The notes beneath the pieces are model-generated. The model was not told the DNA's origin. It saw only the letters and a list, made by a program, of their open reading frames with translations, and did not search any database. The translations under genes and the position numbers were made by a program. Below, in pieces: positions 1-5,020 of a stretch of DNA of 5,020 nucleotides. Numbering within the stretch: position 1 is the stretch's first letter; every line of letters starts with the position of its first letter. The DNA lies in contig JAYSYZ010000058.1 in NCBI GenBank assembly GCA_043727195.1, positions 1-5,020 of the forward strand, in the 5' to 3' direction. Source of the stretch: JAUYQR01 sp043727195 (GTDB lineage: Bacteria; Pseudomonadota; Alphaproteobacteria; Rhodobacterales; Rhodobacteraceae).

Positions 1-1218
1 GGCGCCTGCGCCGGATCGGGGAAGATGTGACCGAGGAGCTGGAATACGTGCCGGGCGTTCGGCATCTCTCTCGGACCGATGGCGTTCGATGCCTCACCAT
101 CGTGAACCGGATTGTCCGGCCCCGGCTGACTTGCGCCTGCTGTGAGCGCTTCGTTCAGTCTCCGCTGCCGTCGCGCCCGATCGAACGCGGCCGCCCCGGG
201 CCGGGTCTGCTGGCCCATGTGCTGGTCAGCAAATATGCCGACCACCTTCCGCTTTACCGCCAGAGCCAGATCTTCGACCGGGAAGGGCTCGATCTTGACC
301 GTTCCACGCTGGCTGACTGGGTCGGCAAGACGACCGCCCTGCTGGAGCCGCTGGCCGAGGCTATCGGGCGACATGTCCTGTCGGCCGAGGCGATCTTTGC
401 CGATGACACGCCCGTCAGTATGCTCGCCCCCGGCACCGGCAAGACCCAGACCGCACGGCTCTGGACCTATGCCCGCGACGAACGCCCCTGGGGCGGGGAC
501 GCTCCGCCCGCCGCTTGGTATCGGTTCTCCGGTGATCGCAAGGGCCAGCACCCGAAGGACCACCTCGCCCGCTACCGCGGCTGGATGCATGCCGACGGTT
601 ATGCCGGGCTCATAGACCTCTACCGCTCTGGCGCCATCCGAGAGGTTGCCTGCATGGCCCATGTCAGGCGCAAGTTTGTCGACATCCACCGGTCGCAGGG
701 CTCCCCCATTGCCGAAGAGGCCATAGGCCGGATCGCGCAGCTCTATGCCGTCGAGAAAGAGGCCAGAGGCTCCCCGCCGGATCGCCGCGCCGAACTGCGA
801 CGTGCCCATGCCGCCCCGGTCTTCGACGATCTGAAGCGATGGCTGGCCATGCAACTCACCACGATCTCTGGCAAATCCCCGCTGGCCGGAGCAATCCGAT
901 ACGCGCTCACCCGCATGGAACGCCTGCGCCCCTACCTCGACAACGGCATTCTTGAGTTGGACAACAACGCGGCCGAACGCGGCATGCGCGCCATCGCCCT
1001 CGGCCGGAAGAACTACCTCTTCGTCGGCTCCGAGGCAGGCGGCAAGGCCGCCGCCATCGCCTACACTCTGATCGAAACGGCCAAACTCAACGCCGTGGAT
1101 CCCCACGCCTGGCTCGCCGATACCCTCGCCCGCATCCGGACTACAAGATTACAAAGGTCGACGATCTGCTGCCCTGGCGATGGAACCGATAGCGGTCAGT
1201 CCGGACGCATACCAGCGG
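1..1218 (+). mobile_element. IS66-family insertion sequence, right part only
   Basis: This is the 3' portion of an IS66-type element, identified from its transposase. The left end and the accessory genes tnpA and tnpB that IS66 elements usually carry would lie outside the window. The right boundary is not defined. It must fall after the ancestral tnpC stop at 1190-1192 and probably before or at the stop of the convergent CBS gene (1219-1221). I could not recognise a terminal inverted repeat in that gap. The element looks degraded, with an in-frame insertion and a one-base deletion in tnpC. Identity as IS66 is secure; the exact end is a guess. Confidence 0.8.
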
Positions 1219-1238
1219 TCAGAGCGGCCGAAGTTTAA
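1..1238 (+). CDS. tnpC: IS66 family transposase TnpC (5' partial, frameshifted near the 3' end)
   Basis: DDE transposase that would catalyse cut and strand transfer of an IS66 element. The frame is open to the left edge: codons from position 3 read RLRRIGEDV and run into the GTG at 27, so that GTG is internal and the N-terminal part (helical region and first zinc-finger cysteines) lies outside. Numbering from the GTG, a CxxC zinc-binding pair is at C36/C39. Catalytic residues are D126 in ADDTPV (402-404), D190 in HADGYAG, and E317 in LDNNAAERGMR. The IS66 C-terminal domain follows (YTLIETAKLNAVDPHAWLAD). A net 12-codon insertion relative to the family lies just before the CxxC. After residue 370 the frame is lost through a missing C at 1136-1137, and translation runs out of frame to TAA at 1236-1238, overlapping the end of the convergent gene. 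Family assignment is firm. Activity is doubtful, and the gene may be a pseudogene. Confidence 0.9.
   Translation, partial: RLRRIGEDVTEELEYVPGVRHLSRTDGVRCLTIVNRIVRPRLTCACCERFVQSPLPSRPIERGRPGPGLLAHVLVSKYADHLPLYRQSQIFDREGLDLDRSTLADWVGKTTALLEPLAEAIGRHVLSAEAIFADDTPVSMLAPGTGKTQTARLWTYARDERPWGGDAPPAAWYRFSGDRKGQHPKDHLARYRGWMHADGYAGLIDLYRSGAIREVACMAHVRRKFVDIHRSQGSPIAEEAIGRIAQLYAVEKEARGSPPDRRAELRRAHAAPVFDDLKRWLAMQLTTISGKSPLAGAIRYALTRMERLRPYLDNGILELDNNAAERGMRAIALGRKNYLFVGSEAGGKAAAIAYTLIETAKLNAVDPHAWLADTLARIRTTRLQRSTICCPGDGTDSGQSGRIPAVRAAEV
1137..1192 (+). pseudogene. Out-of-frame ancestral C-terminal tail of tnpC
   Basis: Reading from 1139 in the frame shifted relative to the main tnpC frame gives DYKITKVDDLLPWRWNR followed by TAG at 1190-1192. 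This is the usual end of this IS66 transposase subfamily (ARIPDY...LLPWRW). Restoring one C in the run at 1136-1137 (ATCCGG to ATCCCGG) would rejoin it to the main frame as ARIPDYK. The tail therefore marks a single-base deletion, or a sequencing error in a short C run, and shows where the gene originally stopped. Confidence 0.85.
1191..1222 (+). repeat. Nine-base direct repeat AGCGGTCAG at the IS66/operon junction
   Basis: AGCGGTCAG occurs at 1191-1199, overlapping the ancestral tnpC stop, and again at 1214-1222, overlapping the stop of the convergent CBS gene. The two copies are 23 bases apart start to start. They bracket nearly the whole gap between the two genes. They could be subterminal IS66 sequence, the trace of a small deletion, or chance. 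Nothing else in the gap is recognisable. Confidence 0.5.
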
Positions 1239-2523
1239 GCCGGGTGATGCGGTTTTCGCGTCTGGCAACCACGTCGAACCGGAAACCGTGAAAGCTGAAC
1301 ACCTGACCCTCGCTGGGGATCATCTGGGCTTCGTGGATCACCAGACCTGCGATGGTATTGGCCTCGTCATCCGGCAGCCGCCAGTCGGTGGCGCGGTTCA
1401 GGTCGCGGATCGTCATCGCGCCGTCGATCAGATAGGCGCCATCCTCGGACCGGCTGAGAAGCGAATCCTTCAAGATGACGTCGAATTCATCGGTGATGTC
1501 GCCGACGATCTCTTCCAGAATGTCTTCCAGCGTGATCAGGCCCTGCAAGCCGCCGTATTCGTCGACCACCAGTGCGAAATGGGTGCGCCGTTTCAGAAAC
1601 TCGCGCATCTGTTCGTCAAGCGTGGTGGTGTCGGGGATGAAATAGGGTTTCATCGCCACCTTGACGATGTCGAGATGACGGATCCCGTCGGCCGTGCCGG
1701 CATCGCCGCGCACCAGCCGGTCAACCTCGCGCAACAGATCCTTGGCATGCACGACGCCGAGGATGTCTTCATCCGTGCCACGATAAACCGGCAGGCGGGT
1801 GTGCGGCGAGGCGAGGACCTGGGTGATGATCTCGTCGGGGCTGTGGTCGGCGTCAATCATCTCGATCTGGCGGCGGTGGCGCATGATCGCATCGACGGTG
1901 CGGTGGCTGAGGTCAAGCGCACCAAGCAGGCGGTCGCGGTCTTCCTTTTCCACCGCGCCTCCGGAATGGCCCAGCGCGATGGCCCCGGCGATCTCTTGCC
2001 GCAGGGCCAGCATCTGGCCGCCGGGATCGGCCTTCAGGCCGACAAGGCGCAGGATTCCACGCACCAGCGCCCGGGTCAGCCGGACGAGGGGGGAAAACAA
2101 CAGGATGATCGGCCGCACGATAGGGGCCACGCGGGTGGCGACGGCTTCGGGAAAGGTGATCGCAACGGTCTTTGGCATCACCTGGCCAAAGATCAGCACC
2201 AGGGCTGTCATCATCAGCGTGGCGATGGCCACGCCGCTGCCGCCGAACATCCGGGTCAGCAGGGCGGTCGCCAGTGACGCCGACAGGATGGTGACGATGT
2301 TGTTGCCAAGCAGCAGGGCGCCGATCATCCGCTCGCGGTCTTTGGTGACGATCATCGCCGAATGTGCGCCGCGCGACCCCTTGTCTGCCAGCGCTTTCAG
2401 CTTGGCGCGGGACGAGGCGGTCAGCGCCGTCTCTGATCCCGCAAACAACGCCGACAGGGCAACAAGGCCCACAATGGCGGCGGAGGTGAGCCAGAAGGTC
2501 GTGTCGAGCATGGCGGATTGCAT
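1219..2523 (-). CDS. CNNM/CBS-domain membrane protein, HlyC/CorC (TlyC) family
   Basis: Integral inner-membrane protein of the CNNM/CorC family, linked to Mg2+/Co2+ transport or efflux; the label 'hemolysin' is historical. It is complete at 434 aa, a normal length. The N-terminal CNNM (DUF21) domain, about residues 8-165, has four hydrophobic stretches (about 9-28, 67-90, 98-118, 132-160), the GSETALTA motif at 29-36, GNN at 73-75 and PKTVAI near 117-122. A pair of CBS domains follows (about 213-270 and 288-345) with LPVYRG, the DEYGG motif at 321-325 and the LEDILEEIVGDITDE segment. The C-terminal CorC_HlyC domain (about 355-434) ends in ITRLKLRPL. ATG at 2521-2523 is chosen because AAGGA lies five bases upstream; an alternative ATG four codons in has no better site. 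It is the last gene of the operon, 26 bases after xerD. A convergent IS66 copy abuts its stop. The ion carried cannot be read from the sequence. Confidence 0.93.
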   Translation of the reverse strand: MQSAMLDTTFWLTSAAIVGLVALSALFAGSETALTASSRAKLKALADKGSRGAHSAMIVTKDRERMIGALLLGNNIVTILSASLATALLTRMFGGSGVAIATLMMTALVLIFGQVMPKTVAITFPEAVATRVAPIVRPIILLFSPLVRLTRALVRGILRLVGLKADPGGQMLALRQEIAGAIALGHSGGAVEKEDRDRLLGALDLSHRTVDAIMRHRRQIEMIDADHSPDEIITQVLASPHTRLPVYRGTDEDILGVVHAKDLLREVDRLVRGDAGTADGIRHLDIVKVAMKPYFIPDTTTLDEQMREFLKRRTHFALVVDEYGGLQGLITLEDILEEIVGDITDEFDVILKDSLLSRSEDGAYLIDGAMTIRDLNRATDWRLPDDEANTIAGLVIHEAQMIPSEGQVFSFHGFRFDVVARRENRITRLKLRPL

Positions 2524-2528
2524 CGGTT

Positions 2529-2533
2529 TCCTT
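2529..2533 (-). promoter_or_regulatory. Ribosome binding site of the CNNM/CBS gene
   Basis: On the minus strand the sequence reads AAGGAAACCG then ATG, placing an AAGGA Shine-Dalgarno core five bases before the ATG at 2521-2523. This supports that ATG over the in-frame ATG at 2509-2511. It lies within the 26-base gap after xerD, which is too short to hold a clear separate promoter. Confidence 0.7.
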
Positions 2534-2549
2534 GGGTGCGGTGCGCGGG

Positions 2550-3497
2550 TCAGCCCTTGCGGGCAAGCGGGTGGCGGGTCAGGACCAGATCCTTCAGGTG
2601 GTCGTCCAGCACATGGGTGTAGATTTCCGTGGTGGCAATGTCGGCATGGCCCAGCAGCGTCTGGATCACCCGCAGGTCGGCCCCGCCCGCCAGAAGATGG
2701 GTGGCAAAGGCGTGGCGCAGGGTGTGGGGGGTGACGCGAGCGGGGTCGATCCCGGCAAGGGCGGCGCTTTCCTTGACCATCAGGTGAAAATGCTGACGCG
2801 TCATATGGCCCGCAGCCCCCGGCCCGGGAAACAGAAATTTCGACGGGGGCTGCCCCGCCTTGCGCGCGGCCTCTGCGTCGGCGTCGCAGTGTGCCAGCCA
2901 GCCGGCCAGCGCGGCACGGGCGGGCGTCGACAGCGGCACAAGGCGTTCCTTGTCGCCCTTGCCGCGCACCAGGATCATGCGCGGATCACCCCGCGCCGCC
3001 GCCACGGGCAGGGTGACAAGTTCGGTTACCCGCATGCCGGTGGCATACAAAACCTCGAACAGTGCTGCATTGCGCAGCCGGTCGCCCGGGGTGCGGCCCG
3101 TGTTGCGGGCGGCGTCGATCAGACGGGCAACCTCATCCAGCGCCAGCGTTTTGGGCAGGCGCGGCACCTTGCCGGGGCCGGTGATCCTGAGTGCAGGATT
3201 GTCGCTGCGCCAACCTTCGTCAAAGGCAAAGCGGTACAGCTGGCGAATTGCCGACAGGCGGCGCGCGCGGGTGGCCTTTGACAGGCCCTGCGCATCGCAA
3301 AAGATCAGATATGCCTCGACGGTCGGCCGGTCGGCGGTGGCCACGCCGCCGCCGCGCCGGGCCAGCCAACCGGCATAATCCACGAGGTCGCGGCCATAGG
3401 CGAGCAGGGTGTTGCGCGCGGCGCCCAGATCGGCGGCCTGGGCATCAAGAAATGAGGAAATCCATCGGTTGGCGTCGGCTGGAGGGGGGGCGGGCAT
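2550..3497 (-). CDS. xerD: Site-specific tyrosine recombinase XerD
   Basis: Cytoplasmic tyrosine recombinase that, with XerC, resolves chromosome dimers at dif near the division septum under FtsK control (family knowledge). The protein is complete at 315 aa. An N-terminal SAM-like core-binding domain (about 10-95) contains RNTLLAYGRDLVDY. The catalytic domain (about 115-300) shows the full set: R156 in ATGMRVTEL, K180 in RGKGDKERLVPL, H258 and R261 in HTLRHAFATHLL, H284 in LLGHADIATT, and nucleophile Y293 in EIYTHV. The MTRQHF segment, PHTLRHAFATHLLAGGADLRV and the C-terminal tail ending in RHPLA favour XerD over XerC. ATG at 3495-3497 sits three bases after the stop of the upstream gene, with only a weak GGGG seven bases before it, so translation is probably coupled. 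No phage or island features accompany it, so a housekeeping role is preferred over an island integrase. Confidence 0.92.
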   Translation of the reverse strand: MPAPPPADANRWISSFLDAQAADLGAARNTLLAYGRDLVDYAGWLARRGGGVATADRPTVEAYLIFCDAQGLSKATRARRLSAIRQLYRFAFDEGWRSDNPALRITGPGKVPRLPKTLALDEVARLIDAARNTGRTPGDRLRNAALFEVLYATGMRVTELVTLPVAAARGDPRMILVRGKGDKERLVPLSTPARAALAGWLAHCDADAEAARKAGQPPSKFLFPGPGAAGHMTRQHFHLMVKESAALAGIDPARVTPHTLRHAFATHLLAGGADLRVIQTLLGHADIATTEIYTHVLDDHLKDLVLTRHPLARKG

Positions 3498-3500
3498 CGG

Positions 3501-5020
3501 TCAGCCCCGGCGTTCAAGGATCATCAGTTCCAACGCGCAGCGCCGGGCGACCCTTTCAAGATTGACGAGCCGCAGCAGCGACAACCCTTCGGTCACCCCG
3601 CGCAAATCGCCCTGCACACCCCTGCCAATATTGCTGATGGCGACAAGGATTGCTTCGCCCGTGCGGTTGGCCTCGACAAGCAAGCGCGCCTCGGCCGAAG
3701 GGACGGGGGCGCGAAACGCTTCGGCAATGGCGCGGCCAAGGCTGTCGGGTGCGGCGGCTGCGGTCAGATTGCCGGTGGCGAGGGCGGCAAGGAAAGCCTC
3801 GGTCGCATCGGCAGGCGGGTGACGGCCGGCGATGGTTTCGGCGTAGGGCGACAGGAGGCCGACGCGGAACGCGATGGCGGCCGCCTGACCGGTGAGGGGT
3901 ATGTCTATCAGCGCCTTGCCGAACAGGACGGCGAAGGGCACTTCCAGTTCAGCCTCCTGCATCCGTGCCCAGACCGGTGGCAGGGTCGCCGCCACGCGGG
4001 CCGCGTCGCGGGCGGTCAGCGCGGCATCGAAAGCCTGAAAGGCATCGACGCGGTCCCACACCCCGCCGGAAGCCGCCGCCTCGCTGTCAGTGTAAAGTCC
4101 GAGGATCACGTTTGGCGCGATCGTGCCGCCGCGGGTCAAACGTTCTGCCGCCTCGATCCGCGATTTCCACCCGGCTTGCGTGCCCAGATCGGCGTAGGAA
4201 AAGGCCACGGGAAGGCCGTCGGTTGGCAAAGGCTCGCCGATCGCCTGGAACATCTTCCAGTCAAGCGGGGTCACCGGTTTCGGCGCGGGTGGCGGCGGTT
4301 CGCCTTCGAACAGGTCTGGGTCCAGAAAACGCGCCAGCAGATGCGCCTGATCGGCGGTGATCTGACCCAGCGCTTCGGCGGTGTGCAGGGTCAGCGCGGC
4401 GGTATCCCAGTCGCCCGAGCGGGCAAGGCAGAAGATGCGCGCCTGCAGGGTGGGGGCGAGGTCCGGGGCCGATTGGATGGCGTCGCAGGCGCGGTCTTCG
4501 GCGCCGGTCAGCAGGGCCACGTCAAAGGCACGGCGGAACATGTCGGGGGTGGTCGCCCCGGCTGCCTCGATCAGGGCGGCGGCCTGTTCAAGGGCACCCA
4601 GCGCCAGAAGCTTGTCGATGCGGGCGCGCAGCAGGTCGCCCAAGCCGCCGGCATCCACCGGGGCGTCCAGTTCCGCCAGGAGAAGCGTCAGGAACAACTG
4701 GCGCAGCGCCGGCAGCGTGTCGTCCTGATCAGCGGTCAGGCGGGCGGCAATCTCGCGCGTCAGGCCCGCACCCCAAAGCTTGCGCGGCAAGCCGGACACG
4801 GCGGTCGGAATCAGGCCGACGCTGTCGGGCGAGGGGCCGTCGAGCGCGGTTGTGGCGACCGGGTCTGGCAGCGCGCCTCCCTGTTCGGTCACCGGCGGTT
4901 CGGTCACCGCACTGCCGCCTGCCGAATTTGCCGAGGCGGGCGTGGTGATCGACTGCGACAGCCAGTCGATGGCCGAAAGCGGGCCGTCGTCCTGCGCCCG
5001 CAGGGGGGCCGCCGCTGCGC
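3501..5020 (-). CDS. Probable exported helical protein of unknown function (N-terminus beyond window)
   Basis: I do not recognise a characterised family. The frame stays open from the stop at 3501-3503 to the right edge, so the GTG at 4905-4907 is internal. Upstream of it the frame reads AAAAPLRAQDDGPLSAIDWL, which resembles the end of a signal peptide with an A-x-A-like site (LRA before QDD, cleavage near 4994/4995). The mature chain would then be about 497 residues, placing it in the periplasm. A low-complexity Ser/Thr/Pro/Gly/Ala-rich linker follows (to about residue 35 counted from the GTG). Then come two Ala/Leu-rich helical blocks (about 37-198 and 212-465), separated by a proline-rich joint, GEPPPPAPKPV. 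The helical blocks look like an alpha-solenoid or TPR-like fold, but no clear repeat consensus is visible. C141 and C160 could form a disulfide. It is the upstream neighbour of xerD with a 3-base gap. I recall similar proteins beside xerD in Rhodobacterales under uninformative names; that is memory, not a search. Confidence 0.75.
   Translation of the reverse strand, partial: AAAAPLRAQDDGPLSAIDWLSQSITTPASANSAGGSAVTEPPVTEQGGALPDPVATTALDGPSPDSVGLIPTAVSGLPRKLWGAGLTREIAARLTADQDDTLPALRQLFLTLLLAELDAPVDAGGLGDLLRARIDKLLALGALEQAAALIEAAGATTPDMFRRAFDVALLTGAEDRACDAIQSAPDLAPTLQARIFCLARSGDWDTAALTLHTAEALGQITADQAHLLARFLDPDLFEGEPPPPAPKPVTPLDWKMFQAIGEPLPTDGLPVAFSYADLGTQAGWKSRIEAAERLTRGGTIAPNVILGLYTDSEAAASGGVWDRVDAFQAFDAALTARDAARVAATLPPVWARMQEAELEVPFAVLFGKALIDIPLTGQAAAIAFRVGLLSPYAETIAGRHPPADATEAFLAALATGNLTAAAAPDSLGRAIAEAFRAPVPSAEARLLVEANRTGEAILVAISNIGRGVQGDLRGVTEGLSLLRLVNLERVARRCALELMILERRG
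4986..5020 (-). other. Likely signal-peptide end and cleavage site of the exported protein
   Basis: Minus-strand codons here read AAAAPLRAQDD. A small-residue-rich run ends in L-R-A before Q-D-D, which fits the -3 to -1 region of a type I signal peptidase site with a charged mature N-terminus. The hydrophobic core and start codon would lie beyond position 5020, so this is an inference from the visible end only. Confidence 0.5.

Noticed and set aside
142..615. Second plus-strand frame inside tnpC
   Set aside because: It overlaps the conserved catalytic part of the transposase in the wrong frame and has no domain of its own.
1191..1222. The AGCGGTCAG repeats as an IS66 target-site duplication
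   Set aside because: Both copies lie on the same side of the element, the first overlaps the tnpC stop, and IS66 duplications are normally 8 bases flanking the two ends.
1180..2277. Long plus-strand open frame of 365 codons antisense to the CNNM/CBS gene
   Set aside because: It has no recognisable domain, its composition is that expected of an antisense shadow in high-GC DNA, and the minus strand carries an unmistakable full-length family member.
1219..2523. The CNNM/CBS protein as a true hemolysin or toxin
   Set aside because: The TlyC/HlyC name is historical; the domain order CNNM, CBS pair, CorC_HlyC indicates a membrane ion-transport-related protein.
1913..2566. Minus-strand open frame of 217 codons overlapping the CNNM/CBS gene in another frame
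   Set aside because: Arg/Pro/Asp-rich shadow without a domain; the other minus frame encodes clear membrane and CBS motifs.
1799..2734. Plus-strand open frame of 311 codons rich in Arg, Ser and Ala
   Set aside because: Low-complexity composition typical of a GC-rich shadow; it crosses two real minus-strand genes.
2532..3281. Plus-strand open frame of 249 codons opposite xerD
   Set aside because: No family resemblance; the opposite strand holds a complete tyrosine recombinase with all six catalytic residues.
2550..3497. Tyrosine recombinase as integrase of a mobile island, given the neighbouring IS
   Set aside because: Size, motifs and C-terminus fit housekeeping XerD. No tRNA att site, phage genes or cargo are visible, and it sits within a packed operon.

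Overview
The window looks like chromosomal DNA from a high-GC alphaproteobacterium, most likely of the Rhodobacterales (Rhodobacter/Paracoccus-like). This rests on base composition, on the protein-level look of the XerD and CNNM/CBS genes, and on a conserved exported protein next to xerD that resembles ones I recall from that order. No rRNA or taxonomic marker is present, so the assignment is inference.

Left quarter (1 to about 1218, + strand): the 3' part of an IS66-family insertion sequence. Only the transposase gene tnpC is present, and it enters from beyond the left edge. It keeps the D-D-E catalytic residues and the C-terminal IS66 domain. It carries two visible lesions. One is a net 12-codon in-frame insertion next to the CxxC zinc-binding region. 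The other is a one-base deletion near codon 1136-1137 that throws the last 17 family-typical residues out of frame. The intact tail and its TAG stop (1190-1192) can still be read in the shifted frame. No recognisable terminal inverted repeat is seen before the next gene.

Right three quarters (1219 to 5020, - strand): three tightly packed genes that look like one operon, transcribed right to left. First is a large, probably exported, helical protein of unknown function, whose start lies beyond the right edge. After a 3-base gap comes a complete XerD-type tyrosine recombinase. After 26 bases comes a complete CNNM/CBS/CorC_HlyC membrane protein (TlyC/CorC-like, putative divalent-cation transporter). 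The IS66 element converges on the 3' end of this last gene, leaving only 26 bases between the ancestral tnpC stop and the CBS-gene stop, with no visible terminator.

There is no functional link between the IS and the operon beyond adjacency. XerD is a housekeeping chromosome-dimer resolution enzyme, and the membrane protein is a general ion-homeostasis factor. I see no convincing new defence, mobile or metabolic system here. The points most worth a second look are the decayed transposase, the IS/operon junction, and the uncharacterised exported protein coupled to xerD. No tRNA, rRNA, CRISPR or riboswitch was recognised, and no gene-free stretch longer than 300 bases exists.
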